A stretch of DNA of 64,000 nucleotides, from NCBI GenBank assembly GCA_947495915.1, contig CANMAW010000001.1, positions 310,001 to 374,000 on the forward strand. Reading direction: 5' to 3'. This document shows positions 48,401 through 56,459 of the stretch, piece by piece. Below the pieces are notes generated by a model that saw only the letters and a list, made by a program, of their open reading frames with translations, made no database searches and was not told where the DNA came from. How positions within the stretch are numbered: position 1 is the first letter of the stretch; every line of letters begins with the position of its first letter. Source of the stretch: Maribacter algarum (ex Lu et al. 2025) (nom. illeg.). Its GTDB lineage: Bacteria > Bacteroidota > Bacteroidia > Flavobacteriales > Flavobacteriaceae. Made by a program: the position numbers and the translations under genes.

Positions 48401-48579
48401 GCAGCAGATCGACCACCTCGATGCGGACCAATGGAGCGATATTCCATACTTGAATATAATTCTTCGGCATAGGTTGTTTCTGCCGCTTTTTCTCTTTTAC
48501 GACGTTGTGCTTCTGAATTTAAAGGAAGTAGAAATAGGGCAGCAAAAAACAGCCCTAGAAGGTTGTAGTGATTTTTCAT
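45442..48579 (-). CDS. Exported sortilin/BNR-repeat (VPS10-like) beta-propeller protein 2
   Basis: 1045 residues. Signal peptide ends around SEAQ (LFFAALFLLPLNSEA), followed by a basic RRKREK stretch. Asp-box repeats (SENGGKTW, SVDGGKTW, STDSGETW, TTDYGKTW) and the shared start YRSIGPHRGGRSAAVTGVPG resemble the neighbour ([20 protein letters not shown]), so the pair looks like a tandem duplication that has diverged. A helical C-terminus follows the propeller. No T9SS sorting domain or lipobox is seen, so it probably stays periplasmic or is released. The 86-base gap between the pair is consistent with one operon. Confidence 0.82.
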   Translation of the reverse strand: MKNHYNLLGLFFAALFLLPLNSEAQRRKREKAAETTYAEELYSSMEYRSIGPHRGGRSAAVTGVPGEPNLFYMGATGGGVWKTLDGGRTWENISDGYFGGSIGSVEVSQSDPNIIYVGGGEKTLRGNVSSGYGVWKSENGGKTWTSAGLKNSRHVPRIRVHPTNSDVVYAAVLGNIYKPTQDRGIYKSVDGGKTWSKKLFVNDQSGFVDLSFDPNNPRVLYASSWRAKRTPYSLSSGGDGSGLWKSTDSGETWKEISKNEGFPKDTLGIIGVTISPKNSERVWAIVENKDKGGLYRSDDAGETWSRINEERKLRQRAWYYTRVYADTENEDIVYVLNVRYHKSTDGGKTFNTFNAPHGDHHDLWIAPEDSKRMIIGDDGGAQVSYDGGETWSTYYNQPTAQYYRVTTDNAHPYRIYVAQQDNSTLRVNHRSDGGSISEADWEETAGGESAHIAVDPLNNDIVYGGSYGGFLTRVNHKTGTVRGINVWPDNPMGYGAEGMKYRFQWNFPIMFSRHNPKKLYTFSQHVHMSTNEGQSWELLSDDLTRNDPAKLVSSGGPITQDNTGVEYYCTIFAANESPMKEGLLWVGSDDGLIHVSKDSGATWENVTPVGMPEWNMINSIEPSAFDEGTCYVAGTRYKLGDFRPYLYKTTDYGKTWNKITNGINNEHFTRVVREDPKRKGLLYAGTETGMYISFDSGSNWSQFQLNLPIVPITDLAIKDNNLIVATQGRSLWILDDLTVLHQLDAAKKNNAAILYQPKESYRTKGRASSKPSKTEGANHPNGVISHFYLKNYSEKDSIALTYTTMAGDTLASFSTASKEKGKKLKVKKGGNTHVWNTRGKEADKLEGMIFWWATFTGPKAVPGDYKVHLNVNGTNQTQEFKIIPDPRAEVSVADMQKQYDFITAINTTVDRAHSSIEKIRGVNAQLDAFTKQYKDNAETKELVEKAKKMKEEFGKIEKALYQTKNRSNQDPLNFPIRLTNKLAHLNSLVGLDDFPPTEQDIAVQQELTGKIETQLKAFDTMLDTELQEFNKAFNALNLNYLFIEE

Positions 48580-48732
48580 TTTAGGAGTTTTAATTAGTCG
48601 GTATTAAAAGTAGCAAAAAAAAGCAATAGCTATTAGCAATTATCAGGTTCAATAACTTCTTTCTACAGAAGCACATAAAATCAGCAATAGTTAACTACAG
48701 CGTATAAATTAATTTTTACCTTAGTACTACGT

Positions 48733-49152
48733 ATGAATGTACTTCTCTTAATACATATTTTCACTACCATTTTCATGTGCGGACTCTGTTGGTTTGTGCA
48801 AATTGTTCACTACCCCCTTTTTAAATTAGTGTCACCAAAAGATTTTCCGGAGTATCAAAAAGGAAATTTCGTCACCGGATTTGTTACCGTACCCATAATG
48901 ACTATAGAATTGTTTTCTGGGCTATGGATTTTATATAGCAATTACAGTTCTCTTTTCTTAGCAAACATGATCTTGTTGGTATGTATTTGGGGCAGCACTT
49001 TTCTTTTTCAGGTTCCTACCCATCTTGCTTTAGTCAATGACCCATCAGAGAAACTATTCAATAAACTTATAAGCACCAATTGGATACGAACCTTATGTTG
49101 GTCTGCACGAACATTACTTTTAGGGTATTTACTTCTGAATCTATATGGATGA
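48733..49152 (+). CDS. Integral membrane protein, 139 aa
   Basis: Four hydrophobic segments (LLLIHIFTTIFMCGLCWFVQ, FVTVPIMTIELFSGLWILY, SLFLANMILLVCIWGSTFLF and a C-terminal ARTLLLGYLLLN). The HYPLFKLV and PTHLALVND motifs are seen in a conserved family of unknown function. It is divergent from the sortilin-like pair. I do not assign a role. Confidence 0.72.
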   Translation: MNVLLLIHIFTTIFMCGLCWFVQIVHYPLFKLVSPKDFPEYQKGNFVTGFVTVPIMTIELFSGLWILYSNYSSLFLANMILLVCIWGSTFLFQVPTHLALVNDPSEKLFNKLISTNWIRTLCWSARTLLLGYLLLNLYG

Positions 49153-49200
49153 TGATACAGCTCAAGAAAAAACGTTACTTTTCAACTACATAAAAACACT

Positions 49201-49806
49201 ATGGCGCATTCTATTTTCGGTCCTTCAAAAGATGAAATTTGGCAACAAATTGCAAAAGATATTGGTGGCGAATTTATAGACGGTGGTTTTTGGAACAAAG
49301 ATGACCTACGTTATAAACATAATGAATGGGAGCTGCTTTTAGACACCTTTAAAAGAAGCCATGGCAAGAGTAGTAGTACTTACACGCGATTGCGCGCTCC
49401 GTTTATCAATAAGGATGGCTTAAAATTCAAAATATACCGAGAGGGATTTTTTAGTAAAATCGGCAAGTTTTTCGGAATGCAAGATCTTGAAATTCGCGAT
49501 GCTCGCTTCAATGAAGGCTTTGTAATTCAAGGGAACAATGAGAAGCAAATAAGTCGCCTGCTTGACCATTACCAGCTCAAAGCACTTTTTGAAATGATTC
49601 CAAAATCAAATCTTGAAATCAAAAAAGATGAAGGTTGGTTTGGTAAGAAATACCCAGAAGGCGTAGATGTACTCTATTTTGAATGCTGGGGGATTTTAAA
49701 AAACAAGGAAACCTTAAAATTACTGTTTCAACTATTCGGAATTGTTCTTGACCGACTGGTTCAAATTGATTCCGCCTACGAAAATGATCCTGGCTTGACC
49801 CTTTAA
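49201..49806 (+). CDS. Hypothetical cytoplasmic protein, 201 aa
   Basis: A soluble mixed alpha/beta protein with no signal or membrane segment. Characteristic pieces are DEIWQQIAKDIGGEFIDGG, WELLLDTFKRSHGKSSSTYT, GFVIQGNNEKQISRLLDHY and LKLLFQLFGIVLDRLVQID. Similar proteins occur in Bacteroidota under hypothetical names. No catalytic residues are evident. It begins 48 bases after the four-helix membrane protein gene on the same strand. Confidence 0.7.
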   Translation: MAHSIFGPSKDEIWQQIAKDIGGEFIDGGFWNKDDLRYKHNEWELLLDTFKRSHGKSSSTYTRLRAPFINKDGLKFKIYREGFFSKIGKFFGMQDLEIRDARFNEGFVIQGNNEKQISRLLDHYQLKALFEMIPKSNLEIKKDEGWFGKKYPEGVDVLYFECWGILKNKETLKLLFQLFGIVLDRLVQIDSAYENDPGLTL

Positions 49807-49849
49807 AAAAGCCAAGCTAATGTTAGCTGATATTTTAGGAACGTTCAAC

Positions 49850-50947
49850 TTACAGAAAAAGCAAACACACGGGCCTAGGTAGTTTTTGCTCGCTTTGAAA
49901 ACTTAATGTCCCCAATTCTTGATCTCTTTTAAAAACCGAAATGTTGTTCGAATTTTGATTAGCAACTAAAAGAAACTTACCAGTTGGGTCAATGGTAAAA
50001 TTACGAGGCCAATCACCATGTACCGATTCACGACCCACCAAAGTTAATTGCCCAGTATGCTGATCTCTTTTGAAAATCACGATGGTATTTTCCCCTCGAT
50101 TAGAACCATATACAAACTTTCCATCAGCAGAAATATGTATATCTGCACAGAAACTCTCTCCATCAAAATCTTCCGCTAATGTGGAGACTTTATGGACAAA
50201 TACATAACCGCCCACAGCATTCTTTTCAAATACAGCAATGGTTGAATTCAATTCGTTAATCACATATAAAAACCTTCCGTTTTGAGTGCTGGTAAAATGA
50301 CGTGGCCCAACACCCTTCAGTAACGGAATGGTAGCTTTCGCCTTGGCACTTGCCGATGGTTCGTCTCTGTATTCTAGTAAGGCGTCTAAACCTAAATCTG
50401 CCACATAAATATCATCATTTAACCATTGTATCATATGTGCATGAGCAGTTTTAGTACTATCGATTGTAGTATGATTCATAACGATAGTTGGTTCTGATAA
50501 TTTACCATCGGCTGCGATATCGTAAACATTAGCATTTCCGCCAGAATAATTTGCCACTCCCAATTTGTTTCCTGAAGGTGACAAACTTAAGTGACATGGG
50601 TGGGCACCGCCACTCGATACGGTTTGAATTTCAATTAAGCTATCATTTTCCATGCTAAAAGCCGTAACCGCGCCAGCTCCATTCTGATAATCATTGGTCT
50701 CTTGTACAGCGTATAAAAAATCATTCTCCGCACTTATTGTTAAATACGAGGGATTCTTAATTTTTGCCGCCAACTCAGGTTTTGAAAGCACCCCTTTGTC
50801 AGAATCAAATTGCATCTTATAAATACCATCACTATTGGTATCGGTATAAGTACCAACATAGAGCGTTAAGGCTTCAGAATGTTGATTTTGGTTACAATTA
50901 AAAAATGTCATAGACAGTACTATAAAAGCTGTTATTTTAATCTTCAT
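49850..50947 (-). CDS. Lactonase family beta-propeller lipoprotein (6-phosphogluconolactonase-like)
   Basis: 365 residues with a lipoprotein signal (lipobox Cys18 in MTFFNCNQN). The seven-bladed propeller of the YbhE/lactonase family shows YVGTYTDTNSDGIYKM, AHPCHLSLSPSGNKLGVANY, GVGPRHFTSTQNGRFLYVIN, GESFCADIHISADGKFVYGS and GDWPRNFTIDPTGKFLLVAN. The exported location separates it from the cytoplasmic pentose-phosphate enzyme and suggests a lactone from periplasmic sugar oxidation. It lies far (38 kb) from the GMC locus, so any link is speculative. Confidence 0.85.
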   Translation of the reverse strand: MKIKITAFIVLSMTFFNCNQNQHSEALTLYVGTYTDTNSDGIYKMQFDSDKGVLSKPELAAKIKNPSYLTISAENDFLYAVQETNDYQNGAGAVTAFSMENDSLIEIQTVSSGGAHPCHLSLSPSGNKLGVANYSGGNANVYDIAADGKLSEPTIVMNHTTIDSTKTAHAHMIQWLNDDIYVADLGLDALLEYRDEPSASAKAKATIPLLKGVGPRHFTSTQNGRFLYVINELNSTIAVFEKNAVGGYVFVHKVSTLAEDFDGESFCADIHISADGKFVYGSNRGENTIVIFKRDQHTGQLTLVGRESVHGDWPRNFTIDPTGKFLLVANQNSNNISVFKRDQELGTLSFQSEQKLPRPVCLLFL

Positions 50948-51179
50948 TGCCCTTATGATTAATTTTAAAATCTAAAAATAGCGCAAATAAAACTTTTGCG
51001 ACTTAAATGTGTATTAGGGTATCAGTTTCTAAGCCTTACGTTTTCTTATTTGCTTCTGATAAGTAGGCTATTCTATTTCTCTCAAGATTTTTATATCTTC
51101 AGAAATTACCTGATATCGGGTATTTTGAGATTGCATTTTTATGCGAACTTTGAGAACCAAACCAAAAATCAACACCATT

Positions 51180-51914
51180 ATGAAAAATTTAAAAAACATA
51201 GTCCCTGTATGTTTTATGTTAAGTCTAGTTTTTATTCCATTACAACTTGCGGCTCAAGACAAGCAAATGGGTGATGCAGATGACGCGAAATTGATTGTTA
51301 AAAAAGTTGGAGGTTTTGAAGAATACAGCTCTACTTTAGATTTAAATGACAATCGGAAACAACTGCTCATGGCTGGCCAAAATTATCAAACCAATTACGG
51401 TATTTATGTTTCTATTGAAACGAATAAATCATCTTTAGGTTCAAACTATAAGACTTTTAAAAATATTGAATTTGAGATTGTTAATTACAAACCGACATAT
51501 TTTATTGGAATTGATTCCATAGTTGTAGCATCAAATAGAGCGAAAAACGGACTAACATTTAAAGTATATACACGTGCATTAAGTGACATAACCTCATACA
51601 AGATTGAAAATAAATCACTTAAAAACATTCATTTTGAAAATGGAAGTTTTTTACATTCTGAGCGGTATTTGAATCCGATGTTTCCTGAAAGAGATAGTGA
51701 TGGCCAGATTTCCTTTGATTCAAAAGGCCGAATTAATTGTCTGCCAGATAATGGTAAAGCCTTCGACTTTGAATTTTTCTATAAAGACGGTCGCCATGTG
51801 GTTCGTAAAGAAGATTATGATCAAGAGGATAAGCCTCAAACCTATATGAATGAAATAGCTTCTACCTTACCAGGTCGGCGATGTAAAGAAAGTTATAACA
51901 AAGTACTATTTTAA
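51180..51914 (+). CDS. Hypothetical exported protein upstream of a two-component system
   Basis: About 244 residues from ATG at 51180; a start 39 bases upstream would place an extra basic peptide before the signal. The signal is MKNLKNIVPVCFMLSLVFIP to LQLAAQ. The mature protein is a soluble, beta-rich domain (FEIVNYKPTYFIGIDSIVVA, KTFKNIEFE, GLTFKVYTRALSDITSYKIE) with an alternating polar pattern. No recognised family. Its stop overlaps the ATG of the histidine kinase gene by one base (TAATG), so all three proteins are one operon; it could be an accessory or ligand-binding protein for the kinase. Confidence 0.72.
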   Translation: MKNLKNIVPVCFMLSLVFIPLQLAAQDKQMGDADDAKLIVKKVGGFEEYSSTLDLNDNRKQLLMAGQNYQTNYGIYVSIETNKSSLGSNYKTFKNIEFEIVNYKPTYFIGIDSIVVASNRAKNGLTFKVYTRALSDITSYKIENKSLKNIHFENGSFLHSERYLNPMFPERDSDGQISFDSKGRINCLPDNGKAFDFEFFYKDGRHVVRKEDYDQEDKPQTYMNEIASTLPGRRCKESYNKVLF

Positions 51915-53764
51915 TGAGTAAATCTTTTGCCCTTATTTTTATTTGCTTTTTCACCTTTTCAAACATCAATGCGTTTGAACTAGAAGACTTTTTTAATTTA
52001 ATTAAAAATCAAAACTTTGTAGAAGCTGGCACCTATGTTTCTAGTTTAGAAAATGGAGAGCAAAAAAACTTGTACAATGTCTTAGTCAACCTTCATATCA
52101 GCGAAACCAGTACATCATTACCTACCGAAATTTTAGATTCCGACCCAGAAGAAATAAAATTTTTAAAATTTTTAATTATAGGTCACCAGTTTAAATATGC
52201 CGAAAGACAAGATAATTTAAAAGCATTTATAAATTTCTCAGAAGCCTTAAAACTTGGCGAGCGAGAGAAAAATCCTGTTTTAATAAAAGCTGCTTTAATT
52301 GCTATTTTAGAATTGTTTAGAGCTGAAATTTTTATCGGTAGTAAGCAATATAAACCTTACCTAGAACGGTTTGTTGAGTTAGAATCAGACAGAACTGATA
52401 GCATACTAAGCATCATTTATAACCTAGTTTTTTTTACAAAAGGAGACGATGAATTGGATAGTGTAGATAGTCAATACTATAATTATTACGAAAAGTTAGA
52501 TTCTATTTTCAAAAAGGTTCCAAAGTCTCATGATTTTTATTCAAAATATTATTTCGAAAAAGGTATTTTTTATAAAATTGAAGGTGATTACGAAAAATCG
52601 GAGGACTTTTTTATAAAGGCCGATAGCACCGCTGCTACAAAGCCATATATGAAAAAGATAAGAGCTGGAATTGCATGGCAGTTGGCGTCGATAAACTGGG
52701 AAAGCAATCAACTAGAGAAAGCAAAAAGTTACTTAAAAATTTCCAAAAACAACTCTGAAAATTTAAGGGATGAATTTTACAATGACCGTCTTAGTTCATT
52801 AATCTTTTATAATGAAAACACTTTCGACTCTGCATATCATTACCTGCGTAAATCGGTTGATACTGAATATTTATTAGGGTATAAAAACAACACCTTAGAA
52901 TCTTCAATATTATCGGTTCAAAATCAAACCGATAAACTAAAACTCGACAAACTTGAACTCGATGCTGAAAATAGAAAAACTAGAAACTGGGTTGCCGGTT
53001 TAGTGGCCCTTTTACTGTTAGGTACTACTATTGCATTTTTAATTAATAGTAATACTAGACGAAAACAATTATTGGCTGAACAACAGCAGAAACTTCAAGA
53101 ACAAAAAGTTGCAACGCTTTTAAAAGAACAAGAATTATCTACTATCGATGCAATGATCGAGGGTCAAGAAAAAGAACGACAGCGCATCGCCAATGACTTG
53201 CATGATGACTTAGGTGGTTTAATGGCTACGGTAAAACTTCATTTTAATTCTTTGAATTCAAAAGTTAAAGATGATACTGACGATTTGTATATTAAAACCA
53301 ATAATTTAATTGATGAAGCCTACCAAAAGATTCGTGCCATTGCACATGCTAAAAACTCTGGTGTAATTGCCAAACAAGGGTTGTTGAAAGCAGTAGAGCA
53401 AATGGGAGAAAAAGTATCAATTGCTAATAGTATTTCTATTGAAGTTAAAGACTTTGGCCTAGATAATCGGTTAGAAAATAGTTTAGAGCTCACCTTGTTT
53501 CGAATTATACAAGAGTTAATTGCCAATATCATAAAACATGCAGAAGCTTCGAAAGTAAATATACATTTAACAAATCACGGCGACACTTTAAATATTCTCG
53601 TGGAGGATAATGGCATTGGTTTCAAACCAACCAAAATAGTTACATCATCAACAGGCATAGGATTAAAAAGCATAGACCAACGTGTGGCTCACTTGAATGG
53701 TTCTTTTGATATAGAATCTGAACCGGGGCAAGGCACTACCATAATAATTGATATACCCTTATGA
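51914..53764 (+). CDS. NarL-type sensor histidine kinase
   Basis: 616 residues. Signal peptide at the N-terminus, then a roughly 340-residue extracytoplasmic, helix-rich region (TPR-like repeats, for example YLKISKNNSENLRDEFYNDR), one transmembrane helix (WVAGLVALLLLGTTIAFLIN), a coiled coil and HisKA_3 with His430 in IANDLHDDLGGLMATVKLH. The ATPase domain has RIIQELIANIIKHAEA, EDNGIGF and STGIGLKSID. It phosphorylates the LuxR-type regulator that starts 4 bases before its stop. Signal is unknown; the upstream exported protein may be involved. Confidence 0.92.
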   Translation: MSKSFALIFICFFTFSNINAFELEDFFNLIKNQNFVEAGTYVSSLENGEQKNLYNVLVNLHISETSTSLPTEILDSDPEEIKFLKFLIIGHQFKYAERQDNLKAFINFSEALKLGEREKNPVLIKAALIAILELFRAEIFIGSKQYKPYLERFVELESDRTDSILSIIYNLVFFTKGDDELDSVDSQYYNYYEKLDSIFKKVPKSHDFYSKYYFEKGIFYKIEGDYEKSEDFFIKADSTAATKPYMKKIRAGIAWQLASINWESNQLEKAKSYLKISKNNSENLRDEFYNDRLSSLIFYNENTFDSAYHYLRKSVDTEYLLGYKNNTLESSILSVQNQTDKLKLDKLELDAENRKTRNWVAGLVALLLLGTTIAFLINSNTRRKQLLAEQQQKLQEQKVATLLKEQELSTIDAMIEGQEKERQRIANDLHDDLGGLMATVKLHFNSLNSKVKDDTDDLYIKTNNLIDEAYQKIRAIAHAKNSGVIAKQGLLKAVEQMGEKVSIANSISIEVKDFGLDNRLENSLELTLFRIIQELIANIIKHAEASKVNIHLTNHGDTLNILVEDNGIGFKPTKIVTSSTGIGLKSIDQRVAHLNGSFDIESEPGQGTTIIIDIPL

Positions 53765-54384
53765 TACGATTAGCGATAGCAGAAGATCATCAATCATTAA
53801 TTGATGGTTTAGAATTACTTTTAAAATACGAAGATGGTATTGAAATTGTTGGCACTGCCAACAATGGAGAAGAGCTTCTAAAAATTGTAAAACATAAAGA
53901 ACCCAACGTAATTATTACTGACATTCGTATGCCGAAAATGGATGGTATTCAAGCAATGGGTCTTATTAAAAAAGAATATCCACATATTCGTGTTTTAGCC
54001 TTTACCATGTTTGATCAAGACGATGCAGTTTCACAGATGATCGAAGCAGGTGCATCAGGCTATATTTTAAAAAACACTTCTTTAAATGAGGTTTTAAAAG
54101 CGATCTTAACAGTAGCCGATGGCGACACTTATTTTGATGGAAACATCAACAGTAATATACTTCAGAAAGATGCTTCACAAAAATCAAAAGGACTATTGAC
54201 TAAAAGACAAAAAGAAATCTTAACTCTAGTTGCTCAGGGTAAAACCTCAAGAGAAATTGGAGAAGAATTATTTATAGGAATTCACACGGTTGATACGCAT
54301 CGTAAGAATATGATTCGCATTTTAGGACTTAAGGGAAAAGGAGAATTACTGCGCTATGCTTTAGAAAAGAAATATGAATTTTGA
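53761..54384 (+). CDS. LuxR-type (NarL family) response regulator
   Basis: 207 residues. Receiver domain 1-120 with phospho-acceptor Asp54 in IITDIRMPKMDG and the conserved lysine in GYILKNTS. The C-terminal helix-turn-helix (about 140-207) is LTKRQKEILTLVAQGKTSRE followed by IGEELFIGIHTVDTHRKNM. The ATG overlaps the kinase stop (ATGA). The last 24 bases overlap a convergent small-membrane-protein gene. Confidence 0.93.
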   Translation: MIRLAIAEDHQSLIDGLELLLKYEDGIEIVGTANNGEELLKIVKHKEPNVIITDIRMPKMDGIQAMGLIKKEYPHIRVLAFTMFDQDDAVSQMIEAGASGYILKNTSLNEVLKAILTVADGDTYFDGNINSNILQKDASQKSKGLLTKRQKEILTLVAQGKTSREIGEELFIGIHTVDTHRKNMIRILGLKGKGELLRYALEKKYEF

Positions 54385-54612
54385 TTGGAGGATGTTCTGT
54401 TCCAATGCTAAAAAAGCTCCTATTTTTAGCCTTTTTTTATAGTGACACATAGCGAATGACGGAATGAAGATAAAAGACAATCCTACAATTCCAAGCGTTA
54501 ATAAGAGACCACTCGTAATTGGGTCAAATTGCCATTGCATTAAAATAAAAAGCATTCCTATTAAAATCATTATGGCACAAACAGCACCAGATACATAAAC
54601 TAATTTTCTCAT
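54361..54612 (-). CDS. Small two-helix membrane protein, 83 aa
   Basis: Two hydrophobic helices (VYVSGAVCAIMILIGMLFIL and TSGLLLTLGIVGLSFIFIPS), then a basic segment (HYKKRLKIG). It ends inside the 3' end of the response-regulator gene with a 24-base antisense overlap. The clear helices and lone-standing position favour a real gene, but no family was recognised. Confidence 0.55.
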   Translation of the reverse strand: MRKLVYVSGAVCAIMILIGMLFILMQWQFDPITSGLLLTLGIVGLSFIFIPSFAMCHYKKRLKIGAFLALEQNILQSKFIFLF

Positions 54613-54728
54613 AATATTGGTTTAGTTATTAATAAGTTAAATATAGCCATTTGCGAAACCTCTAAAAATCACTATTATCAGTTATATTAAAGATTACCAA
54701 TTACTGGGTATTGTTTCGATTCAGAGGA

Positions 54729-54768
54729 TTTGACAAATTTGACAAAGACAACAATTTTTTATATTTTG
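54729..54768 (+). promoter_or_regulatory. Possible promoter of the metallopeptidase gene
   Basis: Two TTTG motifs (54729-54732 and 54738-54741, in a tandem ATTTGACAA repeat) precede TATATTTTG (54760-54768), a relaxed -7 element with one extra base. The gap from the second TTTG is 18 bases and the ATG follows at 54797. Confidence 0.4.
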
Positions 54769-54796
54769 AAAGTGAACTAATTCAATCACCACCAGA

Positions 54797-56197
54797 ATGC
54801 ACCGTTTTAAATTTCTATTTTTCATTGCTATCATTGGCTTAACACCGGTATTCTTATCTGGACAGGGGTTTCAAAATATCGTTATTGAAGCAGTTGATGA
54901 TCTTTGTTTTGGTCGGCAAAGTGAAGGTACCGACGCTGAAGCGGAACTTATTATGGACCAAATGATGGCGCAAATGCAGTTGAAGCGACCTTTTAAAATT
55001 CGTAAATGCCCATCCATTGGAAATGCTTACGCCACAATTCAACCAGACGAAAACAACAAGCAACAAGCTTACATACTATATGATCCGATTTGGCTGAAAG
55101 AAATGGCCAATGCTTCAAAAACTGATTGGGCCTCTATCGGAGTCTTAGCCCATGAAGTTGGGCATATTTTATCATATCATGCTTTAGATAAAAAGGGAAG
55201 TAACCCGAGATGGGAAATTGATGCAGACCGATTTGCGGGAAGTAGGCTAGCCATGATGGGTAGTACGTTAGAAGAAGCACAAAGTATGTTTAAGAATTAT
55301 ACCCAATTAGAAGACAGTAGAACGCATCCTGGTAGAGACAAGCGTCTTGAAGCGGTAAAAACCGGATGGATGAGTGTAAACAATCCTGTTAAAAGAGTTA
55401 TTCTTAATGAAAATACGGCAGAGAGAGATGTGAGTCCTGAACTTATTGTCAATCGATACTTTGAGTCTTTAGGCGGATTTAAAGCTTTAAGTCAAATTAA
55501 ACAAATCAACTTCAAAGAAACCTTTTCAGAAACCAAGGGCGAAGATCTTAATCAAACCCCTATTAAATATACCTACGACTATGAGCAAACAGTCAATAAA
55601 TTATCAATTATAGATAGGGCATCTGAAACGGAATATTTGATAAAAAATGATACTCTTTTTTATAAATATACCGATCAAGATAGTTGGAAAATTGGTGCTC
55701 CTAGATTAGGTACTAGTTTTGACCAAGACCCATATATGTTTAAAAATCAAATTCAACCCAGTACAAAAAACTTTTTTGATGACTTTTTGTTGGTTTCTAA
55801 TCCGGAGGTGACCTATTATAAAGGTAGGCGTCGAATTGCTGACGAAGAGTGCTTTTTATTAGAAATGCCCGAAGAAAAGATAGAAATCGGAAACCTTAAT
55901 AAAAAAGGAAAGCGCATTGTTTTAACCAAGCAATATTACTTCAGCACCTATACGGGAAGATTGTATGGTATTATTGAACGCGAACAAATCTTAAATTTTA
56001 AAAAAGGGAAAATTAAAAACCCGAAAACCATCGAAACTAAAAAGATCATATCAGATTACGAAATGATTGATGATCTATATTTTCCTAAAGAAATTACAAT
56101 TACCGAAACTGATTTAATTAATGATGTTGCTCAAGGCGAAAAACGATATCAACAGCGATCTATCTCTGAGTTCATTTTAGAGACAGAAGTAAAATAA
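54797..56197 (+). CDS. Secreted M48-like metallopeptidase with extra C-terminal domain
   Basis: 466 residues. Signal peptide MHRFKFLFFIAIIGLTPVFL. The zinc motif His119-Glu120-x-x-His123 is in GVLAHEVGHILSYH, and the third ligand region is WEIDADRFAGSRLAMMG (Glu140 likely), as in gluzincin M48-like proteins. After about residue 210 a separate domain of roughly 250 residues begins with VNRYFESLGGFKALSQIKQI and contains alternating beta strands with KYTYDYEQTVNKLSI and KEITITETDL. It resembles the LolA-like lipid-binding fold seen in lipoprotein-sorting proteins. This combination is uncommon. No neighbours in the same unit are obvious. Confidence 0.82.
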   Translation: MHRFKFLFFIAIIGLTPVFLSGQGFQNIVIEAVDDLCFGRQSEGTDAEAELIMDQMMAQMQLKRPFKIRKCPSIGNAYATIQPDENNKQQAYILYDPIWLKEMANASKTDWASIGVLAHEVGHILSYHALDKKGSNPRWEIDADRFAGSRLAMMGSTLEEAQSMFKNYTQLEDSRTHPGRDKRLEAVKTGWMSVNNPVKRVILNENTAERDVSPELIVNRYFESLGGFKALSQIKQINFKETFSETKGEDLNQTPIKYTYDYEQTVNKLSIIDRASETEYLIKNDTLFYKYTDQDSWKIGAPRLGTSFDQDPYMFKNQIQPSTKNFFDDFLLVSNPEVTYYKGRRRIADEECFLLEMPEEKIEIGNLNKKGKRIVLTKQYYFSTYTGRLYGIIEREQILNFKKGKIKNPKTIETKKIISDYEMIDDLYFPKEITITETDLINDVAQGEKRYQQRSISEFILETEVK

Positions 56198-56314
56198 ACA
56201 CTATTCTAAAGACATTTCTTACTTTTTAGACTCAAGACCCTTTACTTCCTTAAACTCTGATAATCAGTCACTCGCAACAAAATACCCAGTAGTAGGTATG
56301 TTGTGGTATTCAAT

Positions 56315-56333
56315 TTCAAAATATATTTGAAAT
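56315..56333. promoter_or_regulatory. 19-bp palindrome containing an exact -7 element
   Basis: TTTCAAA and TTTGAAA flank ATATA. Inside it, TATATTTG (56323-56330) exactly matches TAnnTTTG on the plus strand, so a protein binding the palindrome would cover the promoter of the DUF5723 operon. Confidence 0.6.
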
Positions 56334-56413
56334 AATCGTTGAAGTCATTATTAATTCGACGTAAGCAACATAACAAACCTTTAAACATAGCTATTGTTTC
56401 ATTACATTTAACA

Positions 56414-56428
56414 GCCTGTTTTACAGGC
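56414..56428 (+). other. 5'-leader hairpin of the DUF5723 operon
   Basis: GCCTG (56414-56418) and CAGGC (56424-56428) with a 5-base loop form a short stable hairpin 31 bases before the ATG. The remaining leader is unstructured and rich in ACCAAACC repeats. Confidence 0.45.
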
Positions 56429-56459
56429 ACAACCAAACCTAGTCAACCAAACCAAACAA

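Noticed and set aside
49807-49849. AGCTAA/TTAGCT inverted pair after the 201-aa protein gene
   Set aside because: Six-base arms with a 2-base loop and no T-tract; too weak to call a terminator.
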